In this document: positions 1 through 12,400 of the stretch, piece after piece | How the letters are laid out: every line of letters starts with the position of its first letter | How positions within the stretch are numbered: position 1 is the stretch's first letter | NCBI RefSeq assembly: GCF_020085105.1 | Contig: NC_058044.1 | Location: 34,808,952 to 34,872,951 of the forward strand | Origin: Siniperca chuatsi | Taxonomy: Eukaryota; Chordata; Actinopteri; Centrarchiformes; Sinipercidae | Length of the DNA: 64,000 nucleotides | Direction: 5' to 3' | Notes under the pieces: model-generated | Told to the model about the DNA's origin: nothing | The model's input: the letters and a program-made list of their open reading frames with translations, nothing else | The model's database searches: none | Program-made: the position numbers and the translations under genes

Positions 1-368
1 GAACGCAGCATTTTTGTAATTGACCTTAACTGACACAAATCCAGTCTATTCCAGGCCTTTAGTCCTCAACTCAGAAGCAAACCTTTCCCTCTGTCATTAT
101 GGCCAGCCTGCCATATGGTGCATTGATGTGTGATAGAATGTGTGCCTGTATGACGCTGAGGTCCACATTAGAGCACAGTAGAGTCAGAGTGCGTGCTCAG
201 TCATGACAGCTGAGCTGGAGAAGTTAGGAAACAGGCATGTTCTCATATTGACAAAGACTGAACGCATCAGCTCTTTAATAAGCATATTACTGCATGTATG
301 AGGACATATCTGTGTCATGACTCTCACACACGTCATGTTTCTTGCCTCCTCCATCTCCATCTATTTAC

Positions 369-645
369 CTTCGGGTGGCCTAAAATGAACGGCGTGCATT
401 TCCTCCCGCTGACTCCGTCTCCTCATCTTCCTCTCGTAGCTCCGCATCTTGACATCCATTTCTCGTAGTTTCTGCCGCAGGGCATCGTTCTCCTTCTCGC
501 TCTTCTCCCGCTCCTGGTCCATCTGGGAGCGCAGCGCCGCGTACCCATCGTCCACCAGCTTGCAGATCTCCGCCACCGCCGAATTAGCCAATATCTCTAT
601 AATCGAGGCGATTTGCGCTTGAAAGCCAACACAGTCCGCCATCAT
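369..645 (-). CDS. First coding exon of a C2H2-type zinc-finger gene (partial, runs off left edge)
   Basis: Minus-strand exon starting at tandem ATGs (645 and 642) and ending in CCCGAAG followed by a GTAAAT donor at 368, phase 1. It encodes MMADCVGFQAQIASIIEILANSAVAEICKLVDDGY (first part), then a Lys/Glu/Arg-rich stretch with heptad-like spacing that probably forms a coiled coil. The same layout (ASI.E.LAN..VAEIC..VDDG) begins the two finger genes starting at 6313 and 18787, so I infer that this exon splices to a finger exon left of position 1. No finger is visible here, so the finger inference rests only on paralogy. The region around and upstream of the start (660-725) is CpG-rich, as expected for a promoter. 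The ORF reads on into the intron and stops at 361, which shows where coding ends. Confidence 0.75.
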
Positions 646-1259
646 CGCCAAGTCTGTCTGTCTGTTCCTGCACGGACAGTTGCGCGCGGCGGACGGCTGC
701 TCCCGCGGTGCACGCGCGCGAACAGATCCACACACTGATGTGTGACTGGTGACATGCAAACAGCTCACTGTTCAAATCACTCTGCCTTCTTTAATGTGCT
801 CAGCAATGTTGTCTCTTTGAGGTGCGAGAGTCGCCTCCTGATGACGTCAGTTTGTTGTTCAGCATCACTTCACAGGCAGCTGTGTCTGTCAAGAATCGTA
901 AATGTCCCCAACAAACGTGAAGAAGTCACAATAAAACATAGATTTTATGGCTGTTCCTACATTGTGGAGGATTATTTTGCAAATCATACAACTATGGTAG
1001 AAGCTAAAGATGTGATTTTATATTATGGAAACAAGAACCAGAAAAAATGTATTTTACATTAAAATGTATTCTATTTGGTAAATTTCATATTTGTAAGTCC
1101 AAGTTTTCTAAAGCACAGCCATTTGAATGATTTATTATTGAATTTGGACATTACACTCAGTCTATTAACCCTAATAACATTAGAAATGTTCTAATGCAGT
1201 TGGAAAAAAAGTCAGGATTTCTCCACCAGGTTAACGTTTTCAGTCACACAGGCAGAATT
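646..1259. other. Intergenic stretch between two minus-strand finger genes
   Basis: The first 130 bases hold a GC/CpG-rich block (GCGCGCGG-type runs near 676-720), the likely promoter and 5' UTR of the gene starting at 645. From about 780 to 1260 the sequence is AT-rich with no coding signal that I can support. Confidence 0.5.
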
Positions 1260-1299
1260 CATGAGGACCAAACAGTCATCTGGAGGCAGTTCTGTTTGT

Positions 1300-1305
1300 T
1301 TTATT
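1300..1305 (-). promoter_or_regulatory. Polyadenylation signal for the finger gene ending at 1400
   Basis: TTTATT on the plus strand reads AATAAA on the minus strand, about 95 bases after the stop codon at 1400-1402. Position and sequence fit a canonical signal; the cleavage site was not identified. Confidence 0.5.
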
Positions 1306-1399
1306 GTAGAAATGACAGCTACATACATTCTGACAGACATGATAACGAGCCCCGTGGACCTCGTATGCCCTCTTCAGACCATTCTGGTTTGGTGTGTGT

Positions 1400-4300
1400 T
1401 CACTTGCCGATGTGGACGCTCTGGTGGCGGACCAGGTTTCCCAGCACAGAGAAGCTCTTGCCACACTTGGTGCAGCTGTAGGGTCTCTCTCCAGTGTGGA
1501 CGGCCTGGTGCACCTTGAGGCTGCAGGCCTGCGAGAAGCGCTTCCCACACAGGCTGCAGCTGTAGCGCTTTTCCCCCGTGTGGACGCTCATGTGTCTCTT
1601 GATGTGGCTGGACTGGGAGAACCGTTTGCCGCACTGAGCGCAGCTGAACGGTTTCTCCCCGGTGTGCACCCGCTGGTGGGTTTTCAGCTGGTGCGGGTGG
1701 ACGAAGGGCTTCTTACAGAGGTGGCAGTGGTAGATCCTCTCTCCGGCGTGGGAGCGCTGGTGCACCACCAGGTCTCTGGAGGTGGAGAAGAGGCGGCCGC
1801 ACTGCTGGCAGCTGAACGCTCGCTCTGTGCTGCTGGGAAAGCTCCTGCTCCTGGAGTCAGAGGAGGCGTTACTGAAGGAGGAGACGGTAAGAGAGTCTGA
1901 CACGGAAGAGTTCCCGAAGCTGCTCAGGAAAGGAAAAGATGAGGATGACAATGGCTCCTCCATGCCTGTGACTCCATCTGTGGAGTGTTTGTGAGGAGCC
2001 GTCAGAGACCGGGCCACCTCTGGAGAGCAGAACAAGTCGTCGAAGGAGGACGAGTCTAAGCTGCGGGTGTCCAGCTCTGCTGGTTCACTCTCTGTGTGCT
2101 GACTGTTGGTTAATCTGCTGTTACTCAGACACTCATTTCTAATGACAGAAACGAAAGGATTCTGTGTCCAGGAAGGTTCAGCCTCCAGTTGGACTGCTGT
2201 TGATGCCTCTCCCCTCCAGTCTGCTGCAGCACCACACAAACCATTCACTCCAGTGTTTGTCAGTGACAGCTCCGAATCCAGTGTCTTTATCAGTGCGGTC
2301 TCTACATCAGGACCTGTACTACTACTGGACTCAGCAGACAGAGAGTCACTGGGATCCACAATATGTTTGTCTTCTCCTTTGGTCATTTCGCCGGCTCCGT
2401 TTGGACCAGAACCTCTTGGTGCGGCCCTGTGGCTCTGGTCTGCTGGATGAGAATACGGACCCAGTGTACCGGCCTCCGCCACACCCTCTTTCTCTTCCTG
2501 CTGCGGAGCTTCAGGTCTGCCAAAGTCCTGTTTTTCATAGCGACCTGACACACTGACTCTGGGGATTTCTGCTTCAACACTCAGAGGGCGGTCGCTCCCA
2601 GCAGCAAGACGGGGAGACGGAGGTCCAACTAGAGAATGAACAGAGGGACAAAAAAGACAAAGACTGTATCAGTCTTCCATTCTTACTCTTATGTAACTGT
2701 AGAGAGCATCAACACGCGTTAACTCAGCTACCGTGCATTACTCCACAGCTTCACACCACAACCTGTATTTACCAGTGTGAGTTTCCTTTCGACAAATAGA
2801 TGCAGACTACACACAGTGAGGTTTTTAAGGCTGATTATTACATAATCTAGACGCAATACATTGAAACTGACTGTTTTTAGGAAAAAATTAAATGCATGAA
2901 TTAATTCAAATAGAAAGGGATTTCATTTTGCAGAATTATATGACTGACAGTGTGGAGAGGGTGTTGAATCAATTTAGACCATCACCTAGGGAGACAAAAA
3001 TAGAATCAAGCAGTTAAACCATTAAAGACAATTTCAATAAAGAAAAAAATGAAACAATCCTTTTCTTGGGTAGCTCTGAGGGGGGATGGGGTTGCACTGG
3101 TGGAATTGAGGCGGAATGAGCAGTTTTCAATGAGACAAAGGGGCCCTAACTTATGGAACTCTTTGGTTAACATTACAATGTCCTTAAAGTCCTGCAGAGC
3201 TTTACATACTACTACAAACTACTTCAATCTCTGATTGATTTCATATCATATACTGTATATCTTTAATTGATATCAAAAAGATTTGACAGTCAGAGATTTC
3301 CTCTCCCTACACATTAAAAAATGTTTAAAAATGTGTGTGACCACTATGCATTGTGAGGCTGTGAGGTGGCTCCTGCCTTATACTAGTAGTCAGCAGTGTT
3401 TCTCATTTAACCACGACCGGCATCTTCCCTTAACCACACTGTAGTTGCTCCTTACTGATACAGAAGTAATATCCAGTGGAATAATATTGACAGTGAATAT
3501 CTTGTAAGCATTTTCAATAGGACTGTCCAAAAACAGCTGAGGAGAAACAGGTGCACACCAGGTGGCAGTGGCATTTCCGCTAAATCGATTTAGCTAAGGA
3601 ATGGATGTAATTAATAGGAGATAGGGCTGCATGAGATGGTAAAAAAATCACATTGCGATTATTTTGACAGATATTAGGATTGCGATGTGATTCACGATTA
3701 GTGGAAATGATCATTTTTGCATCACCATTTTCATTTTCACTGAAAAAATTATTAAAATCATGATGATGTGCCATTTGTTGGGGTCTATACCAAACAAACA
3801 TGCTGTCTTCCATCTGAGGAACAAGATTTATAGGCCGGGGCGTGTCTGCAGCACTACACTTCTTCATTATAATGTTGTTTTGTCACACATTTGACCTTCA
3901 TCAGAACATTGCAGCTTCTGTGATTTGGATATTGCACTTATTGCGATTTCAATAATATTTCAATTAATTGTGCAGCCCTAATAGGAGATAAGGTTGGCAA
4001 ACAGGTTTCCTGATAACGTGTAACACTTTCAAGACATAGCATCTGTAACACTGCTGGCTTCATCTATCTGTTAAAATAACAGCTTCTGGGCATTCAAAGA
4101 AAGACTTGAACTGTTATGTTAAAGTCTCTAACATGGGACCGACAATTCTTGGGTGATATTTGCCACATTTACTCTCTCTGTATTTCACCTTGTTGCCCTT
4201 ATATTAATGTGACAGCATTCACTTCAGACTTGTGCTGGAAATGTTATTAGGTGTGGCCTAGTAAGATTGTTGCTGTAGGTTTAGGCAGCAGCCTGACATG

Positions 4301-6313
4301 TAAAACTGCCAGCACATTTCTGTTGTAATGTAGCCAGCTAGCGGCTCCTTTAGTGAGCTGTATCTGCCCGTTCGATGTTTTGTCTCTGTACAGCATCTTA
4401 AAGTCTTCCATACATACTGCTGCTGTTGGGATCTGTCTGATGGTCTTCCAGCACGCTGCAGCCTGTCAGCTCCTCCTCCAGCCTTTCCTTCTTTATCACG
4501 ACCACCTCTGGCTCCACCGGCTGACAGACAGAAAACATGTATGTGAAGTCCACGGTGCTTTTTTTGTTTTTCATTCATTACATTTGGAAAATTACATACA
4601 TACTTATTTCAATGCCCGTTTAACACAATCTTTAACTGGTTGCATTTGAGCTAGCAAGCATGAATTCCTCACCTCTACTGTATGTGGACATTGATGTCCT
4701 TTTCCCTTTTGAGGCCTTACATTTTTATGACCTGATAAGGACAAGGAGGGAGGAGGGAGATGGACAGAAGAAGAGATAGCGTAAGACAAGCTGACCTTTG
4801 CACAGATTGCAGCACTAACCTGGAAGCGCTGAGTGTCAGTATTCTCCAGCGTGCTGGACTTAATATATATTACTTAAAATAGTTGGTTTTTGTCCCCTGC
4901 ATGGCAGAGTGTTGTTAGATGTTAAAGTTGACACGTTTACCAGGGTTGTCCATGTTGTCTTTGTCCAGCCTGGAAAACCCTCACTACTGTACCCCTCTTG
5001 CTGACAGTGCTCTATTGGAACAAAGAGGACCAAACCAGGACAACAGACCCAGACCAAAAGTAGACTAAAGTATGTGGACATATAGTGATGAAGATGATGA
5101 TGATGCACTGTAATGTGCCTCCCTCCAAGACTCTGCTCACTAAAGCTCACTAACTACAGCAGCGCATTGCTGCCATCATGACACAGACATTTTGTTCAGT
5201 TGTTATTATGATGAAGATGAAAATGCTTAATGGGATCCTTTTTACATTATAACAAGCTGTTTTCATGTTATTACTACATATTTTATTTGAACAAGAAACT
5301 TTTCTCCCAGAACAACATACAGTAACACTTTATCTTGTCATATCAAGACACTTTCTCATTGTTACATAAATTATTCATTATAAGAACATAGCTACTTCTC
5401 ACGTTATAACGACAAACATATGCTGTCATAATGACAAAAGTATATTGTTTCAACAAGGTATGTTGGTGCCGTGTAAAAGAGTCACTCCACATAAATGATG
5501 TGTTATTACAGGAGAAGGGTTTACAGTTAAAAGAAATTTATTTAATATGTAGTAATAATGAGAGAAATACATCATTCTAACATGTTAATATACTGTCGTA
5601 AAAAGGTTTTATTGTTAGAACAAGAACATTTTCTCATTTTAGAATGACAAACGGTCAGCAATGTGCTGCCGTACATATTACATCATATTTAGTGTACACA
5701 CACACACACACACACAAGCCTATGTAGTACTGCTGGGAGTGCAGCAGGTGTAACTCATTAACACACATGCACCTCCTGCGCTCCATACTACCATCAATAA
5801 TCATGTTGTGTTCCCGCGATATGACAACATGCCTTACCTAGCTGTAACGACAAAGCTTCCTTCTTCTGAGATAAATATATTCCATATTCCATTATAACAA
5901 CAAAACGTTCTCTTAACATAAAAGTATCTTGTTAGAAGGAAAAAAGGAACGACCACGCATCATCATGTGAAGTGCCTATCATGATATGCTGTTAAAATGT
6001 CTAATTTCTGAGTGGAGCCTGGTGTCTAATGTTCTCCACGCAGGACACAAAGCTGGGTTAGTTTCGGATGAAGCAGCTAACCTTTCCCGGTACAGGAGAC
6101 CACCAGCTCTCTGTGGGAGTGCTCTCCGGAACGGACCTCCATCAGCCGCAGTCTGCTCTTCAGGGCCAGGTTCTCCCTCTGGCTGCGGGATATTTCCAGC
6201 CTCAGGGAGGCAAACCCGTCGTCCACGAGCTGACAGATCTCAGCCACCGCCGCGTTAGCTAACACCTCCATGATGGACGCGAGCTGAGCGTGGAAATCCA
6301 CAGAGCTCGCCAT
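1400..6313 (-). CDS. C2H2 zinc-finger protein, 5 fingers, two exons
   Basis: Two minus-strand exons, 6313-6082 and 2628-1400. The donor at 6081 (AAAG then gttagc) and acceptor at 2630-2629 (ctctag) are both phase 1, so the join is in frame and gives 486 aa. Residues 1-77 carry the shared N-terminal segment ([20 protein letters not shown] then AAVAEIC) and a charged helical stretch. A long Ser/Glu-rich linker follows. Five C2H2 fingers fill about residues 348-486, with canonical TGEKP/TGERP-like linkers between most of them (the first linker is AGERI and the last ends VHIGK). Tandem C2H2 arrays of this kind normally bind DNA in the nucleus; the target is unknown. No KRAB, SCAN or BTB domain is seen. 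The intron holds an hAT-type MITE and a possible LINE scrap. I cannot assign a one-to-one orthologue, so no symbol is given. Confidence 0.85.
3045..3235 (+). mobile_element. Possible scrap of a LINE reverse-transcriptase C-terminus
   Basis: A short plus-strand reading frame contains RRNEQFSMRQRGPNLWNSL, which resembles the 'G..LWNSLP' block near the end of many L2/CR1-type LINE proteins. Nothing else of a LINE is recognisable around it. It lies in the intron of the finger gene 1400-6313. Weak call. Confidence 0.3.
3622..3980. mobile_element. hAT-type MITE with perfect 8-bp target duplication
   Basis: The element starts TAGGGCTGCA and ends TGCAGCCCTA, a perfect 10-bp terminal inverted repeat. 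It is flanked on both sides by ATAGGAGA (3614-3621 and 3981-3988), an exact 8-bp duplication as made by hAT transposases. The 359-bp interior has inverted AT-rich ends (GATTATTT-like) and no transposase, so it is non-autonomous. Confidence 0.9.
3989..6081. other. Intron remainder without recognisable genes
   Basis: AT-rich intronic sequence of the finger gene 1400-6313. It contains a short (AC)n run at 5696-5716 and several TTATAACGACAAA-like near-repeats between about 5330 and 5930. Short open frames here lack codon structure or homology that I recognise. Confidence 0.5.
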
Positions 6314-8297
6314 CCTGCCCTAACGGTCCGGCACTGCTTCTCCCAGCAAAACTACTCTCAAGTCGTTTGTTGGAAATGAAGTCAGCCTCACATGGTCACA
6401 CCGGAGACTCGTGAGAGCAATGAGTCTCCGTGGTGACTGCCGTTAGAAAAACGGCGCTTCTCAATGGAAATGTTGTTTGTTTACTTCCGGGTGTGCAGCA
6501 AGCTTGTTCCTTCGAGTACCGTAATTACCAGATTAAAAAGAAATTGGTGAATCTTTGTTGCACTAAAAAGCGTTGGCTCTGCAGCCAGGGCCGTGGCCAG
6601 GATTTTAGAAATACTGGTCAGGTGATGAGTTCAAGGCCCGTAATGTAGCCTACACATAATGTACACACCAATAAGAACGCCTTGCTAACGGTTCCTTCAA
6701 AAAATGTGTTTTATTATTTTATTAAGCATATTGGTTTATTTCTGAAGCCCTCTCCACACTGCCAGGAACAAGGGGAAACCTGAACCTTTTGTTTTTGAAT
6801 GTATTTTGCTGGCCCAAAACTACACTGATCCTAAAAATTCTGGATTTGCCAGCTAACTACTAGTTGTAGTAGTACAAAATTTCATTATGTTTTAAATACG
6901 ATTTTATTATTTTATTGTTCTGGGTTTGTTAACACTATTTGATTTCCGCATTACAATTACAGGAGACGATAGATGCTGAATGGATGCATGGAAATCAAAT
7001 TACCATGTCATATTTGGGTGTCTTGACTTTAAACCGTCGGATTGTTTCTGCAATCAGTCTTTAAAGGATAAGTCCAAGTCCAGTTGCAAGTCCTCGTTTT
7101 GGTGACTGAAGTCTGAGTGGAGTCCAAGTCTCGATTCTACAGCTCTGAATGGAGCTAACAGAGATGCTGGACTGACATCCATCAGGAGACACAGACTCGC
7201 CTCTTGATGAAGCGTCATGTCGCTCCGTAGCTGCTGGACCGGGAAATAAGCAGCTGTTTGATCACAAGTTCAACATATCAACTGAAAAGGTGAAGATATG
7301 CCAAAGATGTGTGTTCACAGCTTGTTTCTACTCCCACCAAGTGGCCAAAAAGCTGTTAATGCTGCTTTAAACTTGCTTTCCTTTTTCATTTGTTTTCTTC
7401 TACATGTTTTCTTCTTCCATTTTCCATTTACGCTATAAATGTGAGCATTTCTATTTTGCATTTCAATTTTTTTTTTTACTTTCCAAATGACTCAACATCC
7501 ATTTGTCAAAGTTCCTTTTTTAGTTTCCTTTACCTTTTAGTACAATACTAATTAATTCACTGTTCTCTCATGTTTCTCCCCCTTTTCCTTTTAATTTGAT
7601 TTCTGGGTGAAATGATCCTCCATATTTAAGTATTGTGATGAATTCACTGGGTGTCAGCATCACCTCATCAGCTGCTTGTGCAAACTGTTCGTCCGTTCAA
7701 GTCATTAAGCTTGTTTTGCCTGGAAGCAACTACTGTAGATTAGCACACGTAAGTTAAGTGTACATGACGCAAAGTAAAGAGAGCTGTTAACATGACAGGA
7801 CAGAGGAGATCTGTTTGAGTTTCTTCAAATGTCTACATGCCACAATCCCAGTAGAAATGATCAAGTACATCACTAATTTTTCATCAATTCTTTTCAAAAC
7901 TAAACCTGATTCAGTAACTACAGGAAGACTCATGATCCTTTTAATGACCAGGAATGCTACTGCTGTGCTATCTAAGACTTTCCAAACATTTTTCCAAAGT
8001 GAATCCAAAGAAAAACAGAGTAACATGGATGAATACTTCCCAACAATACAGTAATCAGTGACAGCATTCATGAAATGGCACTAAATGATGACCAAATGCT
8101 GTTGAAATGAAGACCAGACATATCTATCCACGGCGGGTGGACTCGATAATACGAACAGTTGAACAGTTTAATGCTATAGCCTTGGATGGTCGTGGTGTTG
8201 TCCTGATTGCATCACATTGGAAGGTGTTCGTGTTCATTTGTCCTCTCAGGTACATACAGGGGGTTTACGAAGCAGTCTCGTCCCTGTGTAACTTGCT
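6314..8297. other. Intergenic region and 3' UTR of the next finger gene
   Basis: Just upstream of the start at 6313 lies a moderately GC-rich likely promoter (6314-6480). The rest is AT-rich with homopolymer T runs near 7470. The last few hundred bases before 8298 are probably 3' UTR of the minus-strand finger gene. The open frames at 7787-8071 look like chance. Confidence 0.45.
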
Positions 8298-10472
8298 CTA
8301 CTTGGCGGTGTGCAGAGCCTGGTGCCTGATGAGGTTGCTGAGGAAGGAGAAGTTCTTGCCACACTTGGAGCAGTGGAACCTCTTCTCCCCGGTGTGGACG
8401 CTCTGGTGGACCTTCAGGTTGGTGGAGGTGGAGAACTGCTTCCCGCAGTGGGGGCAGGGGAACGGCCTCTCCCCCGTGTGGACCATCTGGTGGCGCTTGA
8501 GGCTGCAGACCTGGCCAAAGCTCTTCCCGCACTGGACGCACTGGTATGGCTTCTCCCCCGTGTGGACACGCTCGTGGATGCGCAGCTGGCACTGGTGGGC
8601 GTAGCGGCGTGAACAGAAGGTGCAGGCATAGGGGAGGCAGGGCGGCTGCTGCTGGGACTGGGCTGACCCAGACTCCTGGTTGTGACTGCTGGATGCTTGA
8701 TAAAGGTGGTTTTGACTGGAGAAGTGGGCGTTGTCCATCTGCCGGACCCCAGACCAAGAATGCTTGGTTTGTTGTTGCTGGGAGTCCACTGTCCCCATGG
8801 CAACAGGGGGGTTGTTAAAGGTAGAAATGTGATTACTGTAGGCTGCATTACCTTCAAACATCACATCACTGGGTGGCTCATTGATCTGAATACACAGCAG
8901 CGGCTGATACTGTGACCTCACAGTGGTGTTGCCCTGACCCATGAGAGATGTCACGTCCTCAGCTCCGTCATCTCCGCGTCGTCCAGACAACAACGCCCCG
9001 CCGCTGGTGTCCTCCGCTGCACTGGGAAGTGAGTTGATCACGACGATGTCGAGCTTCGACGCAGGGCTTACCTGGTCCATGTCGCACTGAGGCCTTTTAG
9101 AAACAGCGGGGAAGCTAGAGGCAGCATTTGTCCTTATTTGGCTAAATGATGAGTTTCCTGCTACGGTTTCTGGTGTGTATGTGGAACAAGATGGCCGCTT
9201 CAGATCTTCAGTCTCGCTGCTCTCCTGCCATTCCAGCAGCGTTTGGGAGGGAGTGTGTTTCTCGGGGGTGCCACCTGATGAGCCCACAGCAAAGAAAACA
9301 GAATGAGATTCTTTTTACATGCAGTGCAGTACAACAAGGGTTTACATAGAAATATACTGTCTCACCAGCTTCAAAGAGTATGCAAGCTGCACGTTTCTGC
9401 TTAATAACTACAACTGTGTATTCTTGACATCCCTGCCGACCAGCTGTGAGCAGTTACTGTATTGAAAATTGTGAGAAAATGCTGGAAAACATCCCATTCA
9501 TGAGAAATCAAACTACAAATTCTAAAAAAAACATGGACATTTTGAATAGATTATATTAGTTTGGTCATTTCCTGCACTGCTGTTTGGCAGATGAGTCAGA
9601 AACCTTGGATGTTTTTATAACAGTTCTTGCTTGCTTGCAACTGTATTACCACATACTGTAACTGTATTACCACATACTGTTTCATACTGAAACCTTTTCT
9701 ACGACACATACTGTAACAATAATGACATTTTGAAAATGTTTATGGAGATGATGACCTACAGTATAAATGGTAAGGTTCCAGTCTCATGTTCAGACTCAAA
9801 CCAACACTGAATGCATCTACTAACAAGTATTAAATCTTCTTCCTCTGAGCCGCAGAGCTCCACTGTTGTCCAGAAACTATTACAACACATCAGTGAGCCG
9901 CTCTGCTGCACTGGGTGACATGTCGCTTCATCACCATGAACACACACACTGGATTCATCCGCCGCTGGAAATAGTCCCCAACAGATGCACTGTTTCCTCC
10001 TGTCTGATAAAAACTACAGCGAGCAGCTGTTTGAGGAATTGACTGAGCCTTTTTAAACATTAAGCTTTACGTCTTCAGCAGGAACCAATGGGCTCGGAGC
10101 TGAGAGCCGCAGACAGGAACTGTCTGTACTGAGAGACGGACTGACACATTGCTGGTTTGAGTCTGGGATTTTTTGACAATAAGGAAATTCTTTAAAAGTG
10201 AAATCTATTGTTTTATCAACAGCGTTATGTTTTGCCTCCTTTCTGTCTTTTGATATGAAACATCACAGAACAGCTGAGGAGGTAAACATGGACGTGCTCT
10301 GTACAGTTTGGTGAGGACTAAACTTTAGTCAAAATAAGGCACCCTCACCATTGAGTGCATGAAGTTGCAATGATTGAATGGTATTTCCACCGCAGGAAAC
10401 GATGTGACAGAAAAACAGATTGATACCTTGCACTTCATCCATCTTTTCCTCCTTGCTCTGAGGGCTGCTCAT
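8298..10472 (-). CDS. C2H2 zinc-finger protein, 4 fingers
   Basis: Coding exons on the minus strand: 10493-10427 (acceptor tttccag, donor CAAG/gtatca, phase 1) and 9274-8298 (acceptor gctcatcag). If translation starts at the ATG at 10472 (A at -3), the product is 340 aa. The large exon carries a Ser/Gln-rich linker and four C2H2 fingers in about the last 112 residues, with HTGEKP/HTGERP linkers. It is probably a nuclear DNA-binding protein. Unlike its neighbours, no ASIxEVLAN-type first exon lies between it and the next gene. The small exon is open in phase 0 upstream of its ATG, so it could also accept the donor at 17307 of the gene starting at 18787; that would make this locus an alternative 3' end of that gene. 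The fingers are secure; the 5' structure is not. Confidence 0.75.
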
Positions 10473-10493
10473 GTTTTTCAGACATCCGTGGCC

Positions 10494-11332
10494 CTGGAAA
10501 GAGGAGGGAGGTATTTAGCTGACACAAAGAACCCATGAGGCTCTGACACAGTAGTAATTATTATTTCAAATAGGAGCCATTGGGTTGATGTTTATATGAT
10601 ATATGTGCTAGATATTATCAAATCATTTCATGGAGATCAGTTATTCACTTGTGTAAATCTTCTTTTCAGCTGCAGGAAAGAGGTGCATCCCACACCTGCT
10701 TCCACTGTGACTAAAATGTGAAATGACACCATACAATGAAACTCTTTGAAAATATGATTTATTAGCATATTTACACTACACTATATATATACAGGAGTAT
10801 AAATGTATGTGTAAATTTCCCTCTCTTCTTTGGTGAGCCCATAGCTCTGATTAAAAGGATATTTTAAATGGTTAAACATGCAGTTACATGTTGAAAATGA
10901 TGTGAGAAGGTCTAAGAGGTTGAGTGACAGAAGGTCTAAAGTGTAAAAGCAGTCTACACATGTGGAAAACCTCAGCCAGGTTTTTAAAGCAGTTTACTGC
11001 AGAATACAAACAGTGAAAGCACGCTACAACTGCTCACATGCAGCATCCATGTCCACACGCTGTATTTATTTAGAAATGTAGTATGCAGTATCATCACAAC
11101 TGTGATCATACATATATATTCATATATTTGTTAATATGAGCAAAAGAGAAACAGGAATTCTCATTAGAAAACAAAACATGTGATGGTATGATGTGAAAAC
11201 TCATATCTGTAAATATTTTATTAATTCGATAGAAAATAGAAATCTATGAAAAAGAAGCCAAACACCTGATTCCACTACTCTCTTATTAAAACATACACAA
11301 CAATGGTAATGATGTTCAGTTAATGTCAGTCA
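10494..11332. other. AT-rich stretch upstream of the 4-finger gene exon
   Basis: No coding signal, no inverted repeat and no complete transposon recognised. Short TA/AC-rich runs occur near 10780 and 11110. It could be an intron or an upstream flank, depending on which first exon the 4-finger gene uses. Confidence 0.4.
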
Positions 11333-11837
11333 GTTTTGTGCTTTGTCGTTTCTCTCCTCTCTCCTTCTGTCGCTTTCAGCAGGTATTTCTGCCTCCAGAG
11401 CTGCAGAGTCTGGATCTGTGGTTGTGGGCCGCCTGCTGCCAACTGCTACTACAATTGTTGTTATTGGCTGTGTTACTGATGCTGACATTATTATTCCTAT
11501 AACTGTCATTCCTATTATTACTAATTTATTAATATTAATGTTACCACTGCCATTACATTATTACTATTTTAAAATTCTAGGTGGTATTTGCATTGTGCCC
11601 CCCCCCACCTTTCTCTCTGATGGCCGCCCACAATTGAGTCTGGTTCTGTCCGAGGTTTCTGCCTCTTAAAGGAAGTTTTTCCTTGCCACTGTCGCCAAAT
11701 GCTTGCTCACGGTGGGATTTGTTGGGTCTCTGTAAATAATATTATAAAGAGTACGGTCTAGACCTGCTCTGTAGGAAAAGTGCAATGAAATAACCTGAAT
11801 TGGTGCTATATAAATAAAATTGAATTGGATTGAATTT
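11333..11837 (+). mobile_element. L2-like LINE, 3'-end fragment
   Basis: Contains the non-coding tail that recurs across the window: the GCCGCCCA..TTGAGTCTGGTTCTG block, GGTCTAGACCTGCTCT, and a terminal TATAAATAAAATTGAATTG. Upstream of it is the end of the reverse-transcriptase ORF's 3' flank (CCTCCAGAGCTGCAGAGTC). It is 5'-truncated, as is usual for LINE copies. Confidence 0.8.
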
Positions 11838-12400
11838 ATACTGATGTTCTTTTATTGCCTTTTATCTAGTATGCAGACACTAAAGAACTGATGAGTGATT
11901 TCACTAAATACATCCCAATTTAATGACATCATGGGAGGAAATGAAATCAAAGGAAAATAATTTATTTATTTGTTGAAGTGACAGCTTCTTGTCACTCGGA
12001 CATACAGTCGGTGTCTGTCACATAAATGTTCCTTGCGGCTTCGTTCAGACTTCAAAGAGTCAAAATGCTGGGTGATATTTAGCACCTGGTGCACAGAGGG
12101 AGTGGTATCACAGCAGGAGTGAGTTGGAAAATAATAATATGAAGGAAGAGGAGGCAGGCGTCCCTCATGCTCACCATGCGTCATTCATTAAGGCTGCACA
12201 CATCACATTTGACTTTTTACTGCATCATGTTTTCGTCTGCTCTGCATTTCTTCCATCTCGTGCTGTTTCTAATAAAAAATGGAGTGCTCTGAAAAGTCTT
12301 AAAAGGTAAGCCTCAGGATTAAAAAGTGAAACAGTATTGTGTAAAACAGCCTTGTCTAGTCCTTAAACCCAGCTATAAAACTTTGGTCTGGTCTTTGGGT
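11838..12400. other. Likely 3' UTR and flank of the 3-finger gene
   Basis: No repeat or coding signal is recognised. The part adjacent to 12401 should be 3' UTR of the minus-strand finger gene; I saw no clear AATAAA on that strand within 300 bases. Confidence 0.35.

Noticed and set aside
1394-1900. 168-residue plus-strand open frame across the 5-finger exon
   Set aside because: Antisense shadow of a finger array; the minus frame has C2H2 motifs and correct splice borders.
3580-3867. 95-residue minus-strand frame
   Set aside because: Falls largely within the hAT-type MITE and has no protein motif.
8107-8604. 165-residue plus-strand open frame
   Set aside because: Antisense of the 4-finger exon with a Trp-rich, non-natural composition.
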